From: Thermoplasmata archaeon
GTDB lineage: Archaea; Thermoplasmatota; Thermoplasmata; Thermoplasmatales; Thermoplasmataceae
Direction of reading: 5' to 3'
Length of the DNA stretch: 15,407 nt
Assembly (NCBI GenBank): GCA_021833045.1
Contig: JAKBGP010000029.1
Span: 1-15,407, forward strand
Positions 7,257 through 14,071 of the stretch are shown here, piece by piece. Under the pieces are notes generated by a model. The model saw only the letters and a program-made list of their open reading frames with translations. It was not told the DNA's origin and searched no databases. Position 1 is the stretch's first letter; each line of letters begins with the position of its first letter. The position numbers were made by a program, and so were the translations under genes.

Positions 7257-7302
7257 AAAATTGTATAGTTCATAGTTGTGTGATTTAATAGTATCAGAAT
7301 AT

Positions 7303-7310
7303 TTTTATAT
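7303..7310 (+). promoter_or_regulatory. TATA box for the six-gene operon
   Basis: TTTTATAT is centred about 31 bases before the ATG at 7338. Transcription should start near 7332, leaving almost no leader. That agrees with the lack of a ribosome binding site before this first gene, whereas every later gene in the operon has one. Confidence 0.55.
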
Positions 7311-7337
7311 CATAGTATGATATTGTTATGATTTAAT

Positions 7338-8192
7338 ATGTTTATGCCAAACAATAGTTGCATTCTTTGTGGTGCCAAGACATCTTTAGGGGCACAAAGA
7401 TGTGAAGATTGTGAAAAACTAGGAGAATATATCGATTCCATCTTTAAAGATGCTAAATTAGAGTTGGCAATTAACCCATCGATCGACAGAGAGGTTGTAT
7501 TCAAAACACTGAGGGAATTTGCATTTGTAGTGCAAGAAGATTCCATGCTAAGAACATACAAAAATGCAATCAAGTTCTTTTTGGAGCAATTCATAGATAA
7601 GAAGTATGGTGATGTAAATCTAGAACTTTTTATGAAAAAAGTTCCAACAAGGTTAAACCAATTAAAAATATTAAAAGAACTTTCAGAAAGTGAAATAGTC
7701 AAGTGGGATCCCACTTCAATCAGTACCGTAACTTCCCCAAAAATATATCCTGGAAAAGTGATTAGCAATTTAAAGGATTCATATGAACGTACCACAGTTA
7801 CAGAACGATCTGAGCAGAGATATGGCCATGCCATAGCTTTTTATTCCATATTACCACTTATGAGAAATTATTCAAAATGTGATTCAAAAGATGAGGTTAA
7901 GCAACTGAACCTCGTGCCTAAGAAACCGTGGGTTATCTTATTGTCAATATTGGTTGGAAATGATGATGGAATGATTTCATTAGAAAGAACGAGTAAGTTC
8001 TTGAAAAAGAGGAGAGGAACAAGTAACGTTTATGCAACAATTATCACCAATCTCAATTCCCTTAGTACAGATCATACCCAAAAAGCGACCATAGATGTTA
8101 AAGAACATGGAAACAATGAAAAAACATACATAATATCCCCAGATATAGTTCAATACCTAAAGAGAATAAGAGAAAATGTCAGAATAAGATGA
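7338..8192 (+). CDS. zinc-finger protein with winged-helix-like domains (284 aa)
   Basis: This is the first gene of the operon. The start may be 7338 or the ATG two codons later. A C4 zinc finger sits at C8/C11/C22/C25 (C-x2-C-x10-C-x2-C). A helical region follows (about 28-100). Two stretches, about 105-140 and 195-270, have the helix-helix-strand pattern of winged-helix domains. The C-terminus is basic. There is no enzymatic motif. The last gene of the operon (11421) has nearly the same length and layout, so the two may be distant paralogues acting as a pair. A DNA-binding or SMC-accessory role is inference. Confidence 0.75.
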   Translation: MFMPNNSCILCGAKTSLGAQRCEDCEKLGEYIDSIFKDAKLELAINPSIDREVVFKTLREFAFVVQEDSMLRTYKNAIKFFLEQFIDKKYGDVNLELFMKKVPTRLNQLKILKELSESEIVKWDPTSISTVTSPKIYPGKVISNLKDSYERTTVTERSEQRYGHAIAFYSILPLMRNYSKCDSKDEVKQLNLVPKKPWVILLSILVGNDDGMISLERTSKFLKKRRGTSNVYATIITNLNSLSTDHTQKATIDVKEHGNNEKTYIISPDIVQYLKRIRENVRIR

Positions 8193-8210
8193 TTTAGGAG
8201 ATGATGCAAA

Positions 8211-8921
8211 ATGGAAACAAACATAAAAATAAAAGATACGAAACTTCTCAATTATCAAGATGTAATTGCAAGAAAAATTGTGAAGATAGCCGACTACGTT
8301 TTTAAGAATGATGTCCCCTTGAAATTTTCAGGTTTCCTACTTTCTGGCCCCCCTGGTAATGGAAAGACCGAAATAGCGAAACAAGCAGCCGCAGCTATTA
8401 ACAGGGGTACTCCAGTGAAAATCTTTCTACTTGATGGTTCGGATATTGCTTCTCCAAAGTGGGGTGAGGCTGAGGAAAAGCTTAAGAAAGCTTTCAAAGG
8501 TAGCGCAGAAAGCAATCGTACTGAAAAAAGAATAATAATATTCGACGATATTGAGAGCACCTTGATGAGCAGAGATGTTGACATTTCAAAGGAGTGGCAT
8601 TTCTCGATAAATTCGGTAGCTTTTCATTTGCTTGATGATATTGAACATTCAAACACACTCGTGATAGCTACGACGAACAAGCCTGAAATGGTAGACCCTG
8701 CCCTAGTGTCAAGGCTTTACCCCATCGCAATTCCTGCGTTGAACAAGGATCAATTGAAGCAATTCGCGCAGTATTCTTTGCAAAATGGTGGATTTGATGT
8801 TGACATAGAGCAAGTGTTAAAATCTTTGTATACGAAAATAAGCGAAGGAAAAATTAATTCTCTTAGGGACATTGAACATGAGATTTTACTAGAAGTAGTA
8901 GAAATGGTAGGTGGGTATTGA
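8211..8921 (+). CDS. AAA+ ATPase (236 aa)
   Basis: AGGAG at 8196-8200 precedes the ATG. A single AAA module fills the protein: Walker A GPPGNGKT at residues 46-53, a pore-loop-like WGEAE at 84-88, Walker B IIIFDD at 108-113 (Asp in place of the usual catalytic Glu), sensor-1 Asn in ATTN at 153-156, and an arginine-finger-like R168. The pattern resembles classical AAA remodelling ATPases (Cdc48/spastin/FtsH type) more than MoxR. Without an N-terminal substrate domain it must rely on partners, probably the neighbouring operon proteins. Its stop shares bases with the next start (TGATG). Confidence 0.88.
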   Translation: METNIKIKDTKLLNYQDVIARKIVKIADYVFKNDVPLKFSGFLLSGPPGNGKTEIAKQAAAAINRGTPVKIFLLDGSDIASPKWGEAEEKLKKAFKGSAESNRTEKRIIIFDDIESTLMSRDVDISKEWHFSINSVAFHLLDDIEHSNTLVIATTNKPEMVDPALVSRLYPIAIPALNKDQLKQFAQYSLQNGGFDVDIEQVLKSLYTKISEGKINSLRDIEHEILLEVVEMVGGY

Positions 8922-9358
8922 TGGAAACTAAAGTTAGTGAAACTGGTGGAATAAGATTCCCCTATTCTGGACAACTTGAAATTGAAGTATATTTCGAGGA
9001 ATACAAGGGGAGCTGCGCAAATGATTGTAGACGTTTTTTGCATAGGGGGAAAAATGAAAATCCTCCGTTGATTGAAAAGTTGAAGAAAAAACTAAATGAA
9101 GATGAGACTACATTTACAATATTTCCTAAAGATTATGCCCTTCTCAGACATGTTCCAATTATCATCGATGCAGAACTTGATACTGGAAGCAATCGATTAG
9201 GTGCAGGTAAGACTCGAGGCGGTCTTGAGGTCTACGACGTTTCGGGGCTAGAGAAGAGTACTCTGAACAAACTTAAAGAGATCTTAGAAGAACAAAGGAA
9301 AAAAAAGTTTCCTTGGTTCAGTTACTATCGAATATATCTGAGGGAGGAATTACTGTGA
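8921..9358 (+). CDS. unknown 145-aa operon protein
   Basis: ATG at 8921 follows GGTAGGTGGG (8906-8915). A TTG one codon earlier is also in frame. The N-terminal third is beta-rich with two cysteines (CANDC). A central segment around residues 85-110 is hydrophobic then glycine-rich (GAGKTRGG); despite its look this is not a proper Walker A, since no hydrophobic strand pattern or Walker B follows. The C-terminus is a basic helix. No family was recognised. Tight coupling to the AAA ATPase upstream and a small gene downstream marks it as a core component of the system. Confidence 0.75.
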   Translation: METKVSETGGIRFPYSGQLEIEVYFEEYKGSCANDCRRFLHRGKNENPPLIEKLKKKLNEDETTFTIFPKDYALLRHVPIIIDAELDTGSNRLGAGKTRGGLEVYDVSGLEKSTLNKLKEILEEQRKKKFPWFSYYRIYLREELL

Positions 9359-9504
9359 CGGATAATCAAGTTATCAGAAGGAAAATAGCTCAAAATTGCA
9401 TAAGTTCACTGGAAGATAAAACTAGGAAAAGTAGGCTAAACCAAGACGAAATTCAAAACATAATCGTTAGTGAAGTTGCAAAATTAATCAAAGAAGAGTA
9501 TTAG
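9355..9504 (+). CDS. 49-aa helical operon protein
   Basis: GTG at 9355 overlaps the preceding TGA, and GAGGGAGGAAT (9340-9350) is a strong ribosome site 5-6 bases away. A longer reading from an upstream TTG lies inside the previous gene and has no such site. The product is charged and predicted to form two or three helices. No family was recognised. The conserved spacing with the SMC-like gene (12 bases later) suggests a small subunit. Confidence 0.68.
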   Translation: MTDNQVIRRKIAQNCISSLEDKTRKSRLNQDEIQNIIVSEVAKLIKEEY

Positions 9505-9516
9505 GGGGCGAAAATA

Positions 9517-11424
9517 GTGAAAATATACATAGAGGGTGTGCAAAGCATCGAAAAATCAACTTATGAATTTCCAGAATCCGGGCTTGGGTTGATATACGGA
9601 GATAACTCCGTAGGTAAATCATCTATTATAAGGGCTATTGCCGCTGCAATATCATATGACGCCTCGAATCGGGATCCGAGAATTTTAGAGGAACAGAAAC
9701 TATTAGGTATACTGCAAGATGGTAATAAATCTAATCTTGGCCTTATTCGAGTAGGTAGCAACGAGGCGCATATTATTTTAAGTGGGAATTTGATCAATGA
9801 AACCGCTCTGATTCCCAGAAATGGAAAATTTAAAGGATCGAATCCTGCCTTTGTTATAACGAACGTTTTGAGCGATGTTAGTTGGATTATGAGAATTTTG
9901 ACTCACACAACCTCTGATAAAATAAGTGATTACCTGAAAGGGTTCAACGATATGATTCGCAGATACGAAGATGTTATCGACCGAATGGGGAACACCAAAA
10001 AGGAACTTTTTCAGAATATTCAAGACTTAAATAGAATGCTTAAAGAGTCTTCAGAAGCACAAAAAAAAGTTCGTGAGAAGAGAAAAGTGTTAGAAGAAAC
10101 GCGTCAAAAACTTAAGGCTCTTCAGGAGAAGCTTAGTGAGGAGGCAAAAAGAGATCCAAATAAAGAACAGCGTATACGTGGGATAAATAGCCAAATAGTA
10201 GAGAAAGAGAAGTTAATCGGGGTATCGAAAAAAACCATTGAAGAACTTGAAAAAAAGGTAAGGAATAATAAAGCAACGATTGCTCAATTAAGTGAGCAAA
10301 TCAATCAAATGGAAGGGTCGCGCAAAAGCCTTGATAAGACTTTGGAAGAATATAGCAGAGCAGATATAGGGGCTATTCCAAAAATTGAAGAGGAAATAAA
10401 CTCCCTGAAGGAAAAAAGATCCAAAGAACAGGTTTTATATGATATACTTAAACGTACACATTCTATGCTTGAAAAAGAACAATCTGGTGAAGTTGTTTGT
10501 CCTTTATGCGGTTCCAGTAATATAAATCCTGAAGAAGTCGAAAGGATTACGGTGGAGAAGGACGAGGCAATAAGAATCTTTGACTCTAAGATTTCTACAC
10601 TTTCGCGTCGGGCAGGCGATCTCAAAGAAATCTCGAAAAGAATTCAGAATCTCACAACGCAAATTTCAGGAATGGATAACAATATAATCAGATCAAAAGA
10701 TGATTTGAAACACTATGAGCAAGATGCAGAGTCGTCGAGAGTTCTATTTCAAGCAGAGGAAACTAGGAGGGCTGATTTAGAGAGGCAGAAGGATGAACTG
10801 CAGATAGCCATATCTGGGGACGATAGTGATGAAAAAGAAAAAATGAAAAAAATGCAGACACAAATTAGGACTCTTGAAGTTGACATAAAAGACCTTGAAC
10901 TGGGACAGAAATACTCACAAATCAACATATTTGGAACAAATTATCCGGTGGAGGTAAAGACACTTGACATATTTGACAAGGGAGTAATGACTGCCCTTTC
11001 AGATATTGAGTCTCATTTCCAGGAATTAGGAGAGAGAGAGAAAACAAAGCTTAAGGATGAGTTTAACAGAAGTATTAAGGTAATACTTAAGGAAATGTCT
11101 TTCGATTTGGATATTTATGTGGATAATAATTTCAACATTCTTGCTAGGAAGAAAACAGATGATGGTTACAGGATTTTAGAAACTCAGAATCTTAGTAGAT
11201 CAGAACAAGCAACCATAGCACTCACTCTTCAACTGGCTTTGGCAAATGGTTATTCTCCGGATATTCCATTAATATTGTGCGATGGGATCTATGAATATTT
11301 TGATGAAGAAAGACGTAAGAAGATGCTAACATACGCTGATGAGTTCGGAAAAAAGCACAATCGTATGGTCATAATGACAGTGGTAAAAGAAGGGCTAAGC
11401 CGTCCAACGGTGGGGGTACCATGA
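9517..11424 (+). CDS. Rad50/SMC-like ATPase with zinc hook (635 aa)
   Basis: GTG start after AGGGGG (9503-9508). The N-terminal ABC half-head has Walker A GDNSVGKSS at 28-36. Long coiled coils run about 142-325 and 340-460. Between them CPLC at 328-331 is a Rad50-type zinc hook. The C-terminal half-head has the signature LSRSEQA at 559-565 and Walker B ILCD at 586-589. Where Rad50/SbcC have Glu after this Asp, this protein has Gly590, so the usual catalytic base is missing or replaced, perhaps by E593. No Mre11-like nuclease lies nearby. Family possibilities are an SMC-superfamily protein of the coalescin, DndD or orphan Rad50 kind; I cannot choose. It would act on DNA with the flanking winged-helix proteins. 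Confidence 0.88.
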   Translation: MKIYIEGVQSIEKSTYEFPESGLGLIYGDNSVGKSSIIRAIAAAISYDASNRDPRILEEQKLLGILQDGNKSNLGLIRVGSNEAHIILSGNLINETALIPRNGKFKGSNPAFVITNVLSDVSWIMRILTHTTSDKISDYLKGFNDMIRRYEDVIDRMGNTKKELFQNIQDLNRMLKESSEAQKKVREKRKVLEETRQKLKALQEKLSEEAKRDPNKEQRIRGINSQIVEKEKLIGVSKKTIEELEKKVRNNKATIAQLSEQINQMEGSRKSLDKTLEEYSRADIGAIPKIEEEINSLKEKRSKEQVLYDILKRTHSMLEKEQSGEVVCPLCGSSNINPEEVERITVEKDEAIRIFDSKISTLSRRAGDLKEISKRIQNLTTQISGMDNNIIRSKDDLKHYEQDAESSRVLFQAEETRRADLERQKDELQIAISGDDSDEKEKMKKMQTQIRTLEVDIKDLELGQKYSQINIFGTNYPVEVKTLDIFDKGVMTALSDIESHFQELGEREKTKLKDEFNRSIKVILKEMSFDLDIYVDNNFNILARKKTDDGYRILETQNLSRSEQATIALTLQLALANGYSPDIPLILCDGIYEYFDEERRKKMLTYADEFGKKHNRMVIMTVVKEGLSRPTVGVP

Positions 11425-12284
11425 AATGCAAGATATGTGGTTTCATAGAATTCTATGAGTCCAGCAATGTGTGCAAACAGTGTTCAATAGCGATCAGCGC
11501 CCTTGATACATTTCTTGAAGACCTAAATAGCTATCTGGCTACGGCTGACTCTTTAAGATTGCCGAATTATTACTCAAAAAATCTTCCTTACTTTGTCTCT
11601 ACATTATCGATTTATAACAGATATGTTAGTGTAAAAAATTTGGTGCAGGAGATAGCTATGATATACCTATCAAGCGAGCCAGATGAAATCATATTCTTTC
11701 GAGATATTGAGAATGCCGATCCACTTAAGGTTGGAAAAATCGTTAATTTTCTATCCATAAGTGGTTTACTTGGTTTAGAGTATGACAACTCACAAAACGA
11801 TTACAAAATAGTACCTAAAGAAAAGATCTTAATCTCTCAGTATGTATTAGGCAATTTTGGTTTGGAAGGTATCCAATTTTCAGATTATTTTAATTCTTTA
11901 TTACTCTATTCAATGTTAGAATTGATAAAGACAGATATCACTTCTTGGATCAATGGCGATGAAAAAGCATTTCCGAGAAAAGGGTTTTTTCCAATTAGAT
12001 TAATAGCTGGTGTGATTATAAGATCCATGGAATCAGTTCCTGATGGTTACCATATTACATTCGATGAAATATCAAGGGCGCTAAGAAGCCTCACCTACAA
12101 AAATCAAACAAAAGCATTTTCTCAGTTGATGGGCATGGATTTTCAATCAAAGAGCATTTTTGAACACTTACCAGATCCAGATGAGGATGGAACAACTAAC
12201 TTGACTAAAGAATTTTCGGAAATGATAGAACATTTTGCAGAAAGAATAAGAGAAAGAATCAAAAGTAGGGAGAACATCAGGTGA
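11421..12284 (+). CDS. second zinc-finger protein with winged-helix-like domains (287 aa)
   Basis: ATG overlaps the SMC-like stop (ATGA), with GGTGGGGGT at 11409-11417. The C4 finger is C3/C6/C18/C21 (C-x2-C-x11-C-x2-C). A helical region (about 25-70) is followed by a winged-helix-like segment (about 75-135) and a second helical/winged segment (about 188-245). The end is a charged basic helix. Length and order match the first gene of this operon. Direct coupling to the SMC-like ATPase suggests a kleisin- or KITE-like accessory role, by analogy only. Residue identity with the first-gene product is low by eye. Confidence 0.75.
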   Translation: MKCKICGFIEFYESSNVCKQCSIAISALDTFLEDLNSYLATADSLRLPNYYSKNLPYFVSTLSIYNRYVSVKNLVQEIAMIYLSSEPDEIIFFRDIENADPLKVGKIVNFLSISGLLGLEYDNSQNDYKIVPKEKILISQYVLGNFGLEGIQFSDYFNSLLLYSMLELIKTDITSWINGDEKAFPRKGFFPIRLIAGVIIRSMESVPDGYHITFDEISRALRSLTYKNQTKAFSQLMGMDFQSKSIFEHLPDPDEDGTTNLTKEFSEMIEHFAERIRERIKSRENIR

Positions 12285-12364
12285 AAAACATTCTGACTTA
12301 TTATTTTTTTCTTGAGGGAATGTTAAATACTACGAAACGGATTAAAGAAATTCTCGAAGCATAG
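12281..12364 (+). CDS. possible 27-aa peptide at the end of the operon
   Basis: GTG at 12281 overlaps the preceding TGA in the same GTGA manner as the 49-aa gene, and AGGGAG (12267-12272) lies 8 bases upstream. The product has a hydrophobic, aromatic first half and a basic helical second half. Against it: a seven-T run inside the frame could end transcription, and the ORF is very short. Confidence 0.3.
   Translation: MKNILTYYFFLEGMLNTTKRIKEILEA
12304..12310 (+). terminator. T-run that could end the six-gene operon
   Basis: Seven consecutive Ts about 20 bases after the last firm stop codon. It lies inside the possible 27-aa ORF, so both calls cannot be fully right unless readthrough occurs. 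Confidence 0.35.
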
Positions 12365-12388
12365 CATAAAATATAATTTTGATCAATG

Positions 12389-12409
12389 TTGCAAAAATAC
12401 ATTTTGCAA
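12389..12409. repeat. inverted repeat between convergent genes
   Basis: TTGCAAAA and TTTTGCAA, perfect 8-bp arms around a 5-base spacer, lie between the operon end and the 3' end of the regulator gene. It may be a two-way transcription end or an insertion-junction relic. The remaining bases of the 12365-12473 gap show nothing else. Confidence 0.5.
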
Positions 12410-12473
12410 TACTTCCCTAAATTGAACCATGTCAAAATAGGAAAGGTTTGTAAATTTATGATATAAAGTTCAA

Positions 12474-12656
12474 TCAGTTTTTATTCAAAGAATCAGGGAG
12501 GCCCAACTCCTCATATCTCCTTCTTACGAGATCCATGACCAGTTCAGCATGGCTCCTGTATGCGAACTCCGGGCAGGCCCCTATTATTCTATCCATCATC
12601 AAGGTTGATTCCTTTGGGAGCTGCACCGTTTTGTAATCTTTTCTTTTTGACGCCAT
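12474..12656 (-). CDS. ribbon-helix-helix transcription regulator (60 aa)
   Basis: The fold pattern is clear: a short strand KTVQLPK (9-15), a helix about 16-28, a turn around residue 32, and a second helix from SHAELVMDLV onward. The length is typical of CopG/Arc-type dimers that bind palindromic operators. The TATA box lies so close to the ATG that the message is probably leaderless. The gene is GC-richer than its neighbours (31 of 60 bases in 12541-12600), so it belongs with the element backbone. It could bind one of the palindromes upstream of the recombinase or the MoxR gene; that link is untested. Confidence 0.8.
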   Translation of the reverse strand: MASKRKDYKTVQLPKESTLMMDRIIGACPEFAYRSHAELVMDLVRRRYEELGLPDSLNKN

Positions 12657-12672
12657 AATGAGTTATCCATAA

Positions 12673-12683
12673 CAGATATAATA
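12673..12683 (-). promoter_or_regulatory. TATA region of the ribbon-helix-helix gene
   Basis: On the minus strand this reads TATTATATCTG, ending 17 bases before the ATG. The same 11-mer precedes the membrane protein gene at 14662. The distance predicts a leaderless transcript. Confidence 0.55.
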
Positions 12684-12765
12684 GTTAAAGCAAGGAGTGA
12701 TTAGCATTTAGAATAGTTTGGTACGATGTAGTGGAATAATCATGAACAATGAAATAAGCCCTAAA

Positions 12766-13227
12766 TTATTGTGGTATCACTTTTCCCTCTGAATAGAATT
12801 TAACTGTTGGAGGATCTTTAGCCTTCTCCAAAACATTAAAGATTACATATATTCCTAGCGTATATTTAAAATGCCCTGATGTGGCCTCTTCAAGCCTTTT
12901 CTCTTCATCATTGTAATCCCCATTAGATTTCTTGACTTCTATTACTAATAAATTATCTGGTTTGCCTCTTATATGAACAATTATATCAGGGATAAAGCCA
13001 TCTGAATTGTTAGAACGTAGCTTTACTTGATCCTTGTCACGATTATATTCACAATCAACATCCCATTCCGGAAATTCTTTTTGAAGATATCCTGCTAGCT
13101 TACAGGAAATAGACCTTTCATTGGCGTTTATTTCCATTAAGTAAATGTCATTTTTCAATGTGAGATTAAGACTTTCTGAAAATTTACTCGTTAACTCGTT
13201 GATTGTATAATCATCTGTCAAGTTCAT
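12766..13227 (-). CDS. PD-(D/E)XK nuclease-like protein (153 aa)
   Basis: AAGGTGG lies just before the ATG. The nuclease-fold core is visible: E37 in an N-terminal helix (NERSISCKL), the PD motif P80-D81 in PDIIVHIRG, then a hydrophobic strand ending in E97-V-K99 (LLVIEVKK). This is the pattern of a widespread group of small uncharacterised restriction-endonuclease-fold proteins. All catalytic positions appear intact, so it may be an active DNA nuclease. It follows the recombinase on the same strand with a 25-base gap, suggesting cotranscription. It is more AT-rich than the recombinase, hinting at separate acquisition. Confidence 0.78.
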   Translation of the reverse strand: MNLTDDYTINELTSKFSESLNLTLKNDIYLMEINANERSISCKLAGYLQKEFPEWDVDCEYNRDKDQVKLRSNNSDGFIPDIIVHIRGKPDNLLVIEVKKSNGDYNDEEKRLEEATSGHFKYTLGIYVIFNVLEKAKDPPTVKFYSEGKVIPQ

Positions 13228-13252
13228 CTTTCCACCTTCTCTTCATATCCTT

Positions 13253-13924
13253 TCATCTCACTCTTTCCATGAACTGCGATGTATCCATTCCTGTTATCTG
13301 AGTATAAATGCTCGTAGTAAGCACTGATGAGTGGCCCATCCACTGCTGCAATACATTCAACGGAACGCCATCCATTATGGCCTTGACTGCGAATGTGTGC
13401 CTGAACTTATGAGCATGGATTTTCAGCCCTATATCGCTCTGGATCTTCTTCAAGTACAGGTCAACAACCTGCCTCTTCATCGGGAACAGCAGCTCCTTTG
13501 AATCCTGCTTAGAGCCTGTTTCAAGAAGGTATTGCATGTAAATGTCCCTCAGATCAGGATGCATAGGGAGGATCCTGAAAACTTCCTTCTTCAGCCCCGT
13601 CTTCCTGTCCTTCCCCTGCTTCAGCGTTATTATTCTGACAGTATTAGTCTGAAGATTTATGTCGCATGGCCTCAGCTGCAGCACTTCATCGATTCTTCCT
13701 CCTGTCCTCAATAGGAACTTGACCAGGATAAAATACCTCTGATGGTATGCCTTCCTTTTAGGATCCTCATCTATCTTCCGTGAGATCTCTTCAAAGATCT
13801 TCCCCAACTCTTCATCAGTGAAAAAATCAATTGATAGTTTTTGGGAAGACTGGATCATCATGTTCCTTGGAACAGGCAGAGGCATATGACATGACAATTC
13901 GTAACTCTTTATATATTCTTTCAT
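13253..13924 (-). CDS. tyrosine recombinase/integrase, catalytic domain only (223 aa)
   Basis: The complete catalytic set is present: R77 in GGRIDE, a lysine in LKQGKDRK (102-108), H172-x-x-R175, H198 in WMGHSS, and the nucleophile Y207 in SIYTQ. The usual N-terminal SAM-like core-binding domain (about 80-100 aa) is absent; only about 30 residues precede the catalytic fold. The upstream DNA shows no leftover reading frame, so this appears to be a natural short form. It should integrate, excise or resolve the element. Upstream it has a TATA box, a 16-bp palindrome and a core-site-like inverted repeat. The nuclease-like gene follows in the same transcript. Confidence 0.9.
   Translation of the reverse strand: MKEYIKSYELSCHMPLPVPRNMMIQSSQKLSIDFFTDEELGKIFEEISRKIDEDPKRKAYHQRYFILVKFLLRTGGRIDEVLQLRPCDINLQTNTVRIITLKQGKDRKTGLKKEVFRILPMHPDLRDIYMQYLLETGSKQDSKELLFPMKRQVVDLYLKKIQSDIGLKIHAHKFRHTFAVKAIMDGVPLNVLQQWMGHSSVLTTSIYTQITGMDTSQFMERVR
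13886..13897. repeat. 12-bp direct repeat, copy 1 (ATGACATGACAA)
   Basis: Identical to 13994-14005, 108 bases away. This copy lies inside the first codons of the recombinase gene; the second overlaps the left arm of the core-like inverted repeat. A partial copy (ATGACAT) is at about 14075. Confidence 0.6.
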
Positions 13925-13943
13925 AAGCCCCGATCACAAAAAA

Positions 13944-13959
13944 GAAAGAGATCTCTTTC
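13944..13959. promoter_or_regulatory. perfect 16-bp palindrome, likely recombinase operator
   Basis: GAAAGAGATCTCTTTC is its own reverse complement. It sits between the recombinase TATA box (13964-13971) and the expected transcription start (about 13941), the classic place for a repressor to block transcription. Confidence 0.65.
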
Positions 13960-13963
13960 AGGG

Positions 13964-13971
13964 TTTATATA
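13964..13971 (-). promoter_or_regulatory. TATA box of the recombinase gene
   Basis: TATATAAA on the minus strand, about 40 bases before the ATG, giving a leader of roughly 17 bases. Confidence 0.6.
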
Positions 13972-13997
13972 CTCAGGACATACAACTGCAGCCATGA

Positions 13998-14023
13998 CAT
14001 GACAAAATGTGTGTTTTGTCATG
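13998..14023. repeat. 10-6-10 inverted repeat resembling a recombinase core site
   Basis: The left arm CATGACAAAA (13998-14007) and its exact reverse complement (14014-14023) flank a 6-base spacer TGTGTG. Paired arms of 10-11 bp with a 6-bp centre are the layout of Xer/dif-type sites. A third half-site, TGACAAA, is at 14033-14039. It lies about 75 bases upstream of the recombinase start. An activator or repressor site is the main alternative. Confidence 0.6.
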
Positions 14024-14071
14024 CTAATATAGTGACAAATTTAATGCGTGTATATAGTTAATTTTTCAGTC

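Noticed and set aside
9180..9235. P-loop in the 145-aa protein (GAGKTRGG)
   Set aside because: Lacks the preceding strand pattern and any Walker B, and the protein is too small for a P-loop fold.
6461..11424. A Dnd or Ssp phosphorothioation system (PP-loop plus SMC-like/AAA ATPases)
   Set aside because: No cysteine desulfurase, DndE or SspB-like gene, the PP-loop protein is too short for DndC, and the order differs.
9517..11424. Canonical Rad50 of the Mre11-Rad50 repair complex
   Set aside because: No Mre11, HerA or NurA neighbour, shorter coiled coils and an altered Walker B.
13925..14071. Frameshifted N-terminal domain of the recombinase
   Set aside because: No frame upstream continues the protein; the stretch holds a promoter and repeats instead.
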